This document shows positions 62,673 to 64,000 of a stretch of 64,000 nt of DNA, in pieces. The stretch lies in the NCBI GenBank assembly GCA_003576915.1, contig QEVF01000010.1, positions 1 to 64,000 of the forward strand, in the 5' to 3' direction. Each line of letters begins with the position of its first letter. Positions within the stretch are counted from its first letter, which is position 1. A program made the position numbers and the translations under genes. The notes under the pieces are model-generated. The model searched no databases and was not told the origin of the DNA. It was given only the letters and a program-made list of their open reading frames with translations. The stretch comes from Planctomycetota bacterium (GTDB lineage Bacteria > Planctomycetota > UBA8742 > UBA2392).

Positions 62673-64000
62673 ATGAAACCAGTTTATTGCGTGATGGTGT
62701 TGGCTGCGGCGCTTCTCCTGGCCTCCTGCGGCATTGGCGGAGCGGGAGATCGTTCCAGAGAGGAAGAAGAGGGCCGTGTCAGCGGTGACGATCTGCTTCG
62801 CCGCAACGACCCCGGTACGGAAACCGACCCGGAAAAGCGCGTCAACGACATGCTGCAGCAGGCCAAGGCGGCCTATGACGACGGCACCTATCAGGCCGCC
62901 CATCGCTACGCCGAGCAGGCCGAGCGCCTGGTTCGTGAGAAGAAGGTCAAGGACAGGGGTTACGTCGCCACCGCCCTCAACATCCAGGCTTACTCGCTGC
63001 TTCAACTGGGGCTCGTGGATGACTACCGCCCCGAGGGAATGCCGGGTTATGTGCGAGGCGCCCTGACCAAATTTGAGGAAGCTCTGCGTGTATCCCCGGA
63101 CAGCTTCCGCGCCCAGTTGGGCGTTGCCCTGTGCAAGTTCCGGCGCCACAGCGTCAACGTCAGCAAGAGCGAAAAGCTGGGCGAAGGCGTGCTCTGCCTG
63201 TCGCAGATTGAGGCTACCCTGCACCGCGCCTTCGGAGCCAAGGAAGAAGCCGCCAGACGCGCGGAGTTCAAGCGCGCCAGCGACCTATACGCCGTGCTGA
63301 TTTCCGGCCGCGACAAGCTTCTGGCTATCTACGAGATCTTCCACGATCCCTCGTCGATGCCGCTGGATCCCAAGACGCGCACGCGGCCCGAGGCGCCGCG
63401 CCTGCCCCGCCGGGATGTGGACTCCCAGGGACGCCCCGTCGAATTCAGTGAGGAGCGTGAAACCCTGGTCATCAAGGACCTCCAGTGGGTGATTGAAACG
63501 GCCCGCGACGGCGGCAACCTGCGCTCGGAAGATCCCGAGCTGGCCCGGCAGTCGGCGGCCCTGGTTCGCACTTACTGGGCCGACGTGCGCTTTTACTGGC
63601 GCAAGAAGGCCCTCAAGGATCTTCAGGAAGCGCGCGATGCCTTCCTTGAACTTGAACGCCGCGACCGTGAGCAGAAGCGCGGCACGGACCAGATGCGTTA
63701 TTTCTGGATTGACCGAGACCTCGGTTTTGTGTTCCTTAGCATGGGCGCCTTCTTTCTGGACATGGCATTTGAGGAGGCCCGCCAGCAGAGCCTCGCCATG
63801 GGCCGGCCCGTCAACGAGGTGGAGCGCCACGCCCGTTCGATCATCATCGATTCGCGTGTGAAGAGTGAGTACAAGACCGAGGCCAGGCGCAACTATGAAT
63901 CCGCGTTGTCCTACTTCTCGCGCTTCGTGCAACAGCATGAGCAGTTCGAACGCCTGATGCTCAACAAGGCTGAGAAGGCCGATTACAACGATGTAACCGA
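62673..64000 (+). CDS. Lipoprotein with TPR-like region, 3' end cut off
   Basis: At least 442 codons, open to the end of the window. The signal peptide carries a lipobox (LLLASC, Cys19), followed by an acidic linker (about 22-52), then helical TPR-like units (LQQAKAAYDDGTYQAAHRYA; ALTKFEEALRVSPDSFRAQL) and a long charged helical region. There is no catalytic motif in the visible part. The gene has its own promoter-like site with a palindrome. It is probably an envelope-anchored scaffold or assembly factor of the BamD/YfiO kind in style, though no direct match is claimed. Confidence 0.75.
   Translation, partial: MKPVYCVMVLAAALLLASCGIGGAGDRSREEEEGRVSGDDLLRRNDPGTETDPEKRVNDMLQQAKAAYDDGTYQAAHRYAEQAERLVREKKVKDRGYVATALNIQAYSLLQLGLVDDYRPEGMPGYVRGALTKFEEALRVSPDSFRAQLGVALCKFRRHSVNVSKSEKLGEGVLCLSQIEATLHRAFGAKEEAARRAEFKRASDLYAVLISGRDKLLAIYEIFHDPSSMPLDPKTRTRPEAPRLPRRDVDSQGRPVEFSEERETLVIKDLQWVIETARDGGNLRSEDPELARQSAALVRTYWADVRFYWRKKALKDLQEARDAFLELERRDREQKRGTDQMRYFWIDRDLGFVFLSMGAFFLDMAFEEARQQSLAMGRPVNEVERHARSIIIDSRVKSEYKTEARRNYESALSYFSRFVQQHEQFERLMLNKAEKADYNDVT

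Overview
The window is 64 kb of GC-rich bacterial chromosome, densely packed with genes on both strands and with no phage, insertion sequence or CRISPR array. The gene content points to a Planctomycetota-like bacterium. The evidence is long Ser/Thr kinases with a DWG motif followed by TPR tails, paired-cysteine zinc-ribbon plus transmembrane proteins of unknown function, a VIT/von Willebrand protein, a FecR-type anti-sigma protein, a phosphate-selective-type porin, and many secreted proteins of unknown function. This placement is inferred from family habits, not from a marker gene. An outer membrane is supported by the porin, the TonB-dependent receptor and the TonB-like protein.

Layout. 1-6.7 kb: purQ, an outer-membrane porin followed by a multi-hairpin repeat and a strong terminator, then a TonB-dependent receptor with a TonB-like partner. 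6.7-14 kb: a HerA/FtsK-like ATPase with a zinc-ribbon partner, panB, and two tandem TPR proteins. 14-21.4 kb: an OsmC peroxidase, a zinc-ribbon membrane protein, and a tightly overlapping operon of ftsY, a sigma-like regulator, a giant FecR/coiled-coil protein, a small Cys protein and a membrane coiled-coil protein. 21.4-34 kb: a minus-strand surface/secretion cluster with VIT-VWA, GspK-like, two-PDZ, unknown secreted, giant 1520-aa pseudopilin-like and VWA-like proteins. 34-41 kb: a HEAT-repeat lipoprotein, nuoJKL, sdhC and a CPBP protease. 41-49 kb: DinB and VOC proteins, two small secreted paralogs, a class III aminotransferase, hutI, a HEAT protein, nth and tRNA-Gly. 49-64 kb: a zinc-ribbon membrane protein, a peroxiredoxin interrupted by UGA, two kinase-TPR proteins, a transketolase N-half, argB, a universal stress protein and a lipoprotein that runs off the end.

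The strongest unusual signal is at 51.4-52.0 kb. A typical 2-Cys peroxiredoxin has an in-frame TGA exactly where the peroxidatic cysteine belongs, and a two-part hairpin with a G-first apical loop begins a few bases later. This is best read as a selenoprotein with a bacterial SECIS element. Other notable points are a roughly 153-bp multi-hairpin repeat present twice 52 kb apart, a sigma-like protein with an inserted excisionase-like helix-turn-helix next to a giant FecR/coiled-coil protein, and a giant pseudopilin with a LamG-like domain lying beside a second GspK-like protein with no secretion core genes nearby.

Metabolic genes (purQ, panB, argB, hutI, transketolase half, nuoJKL, sdhC) are scattered and mostly separated from their usual partners, as is common in this kind of genome. 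Function calls rest on motifs read by eye; no database search was run.
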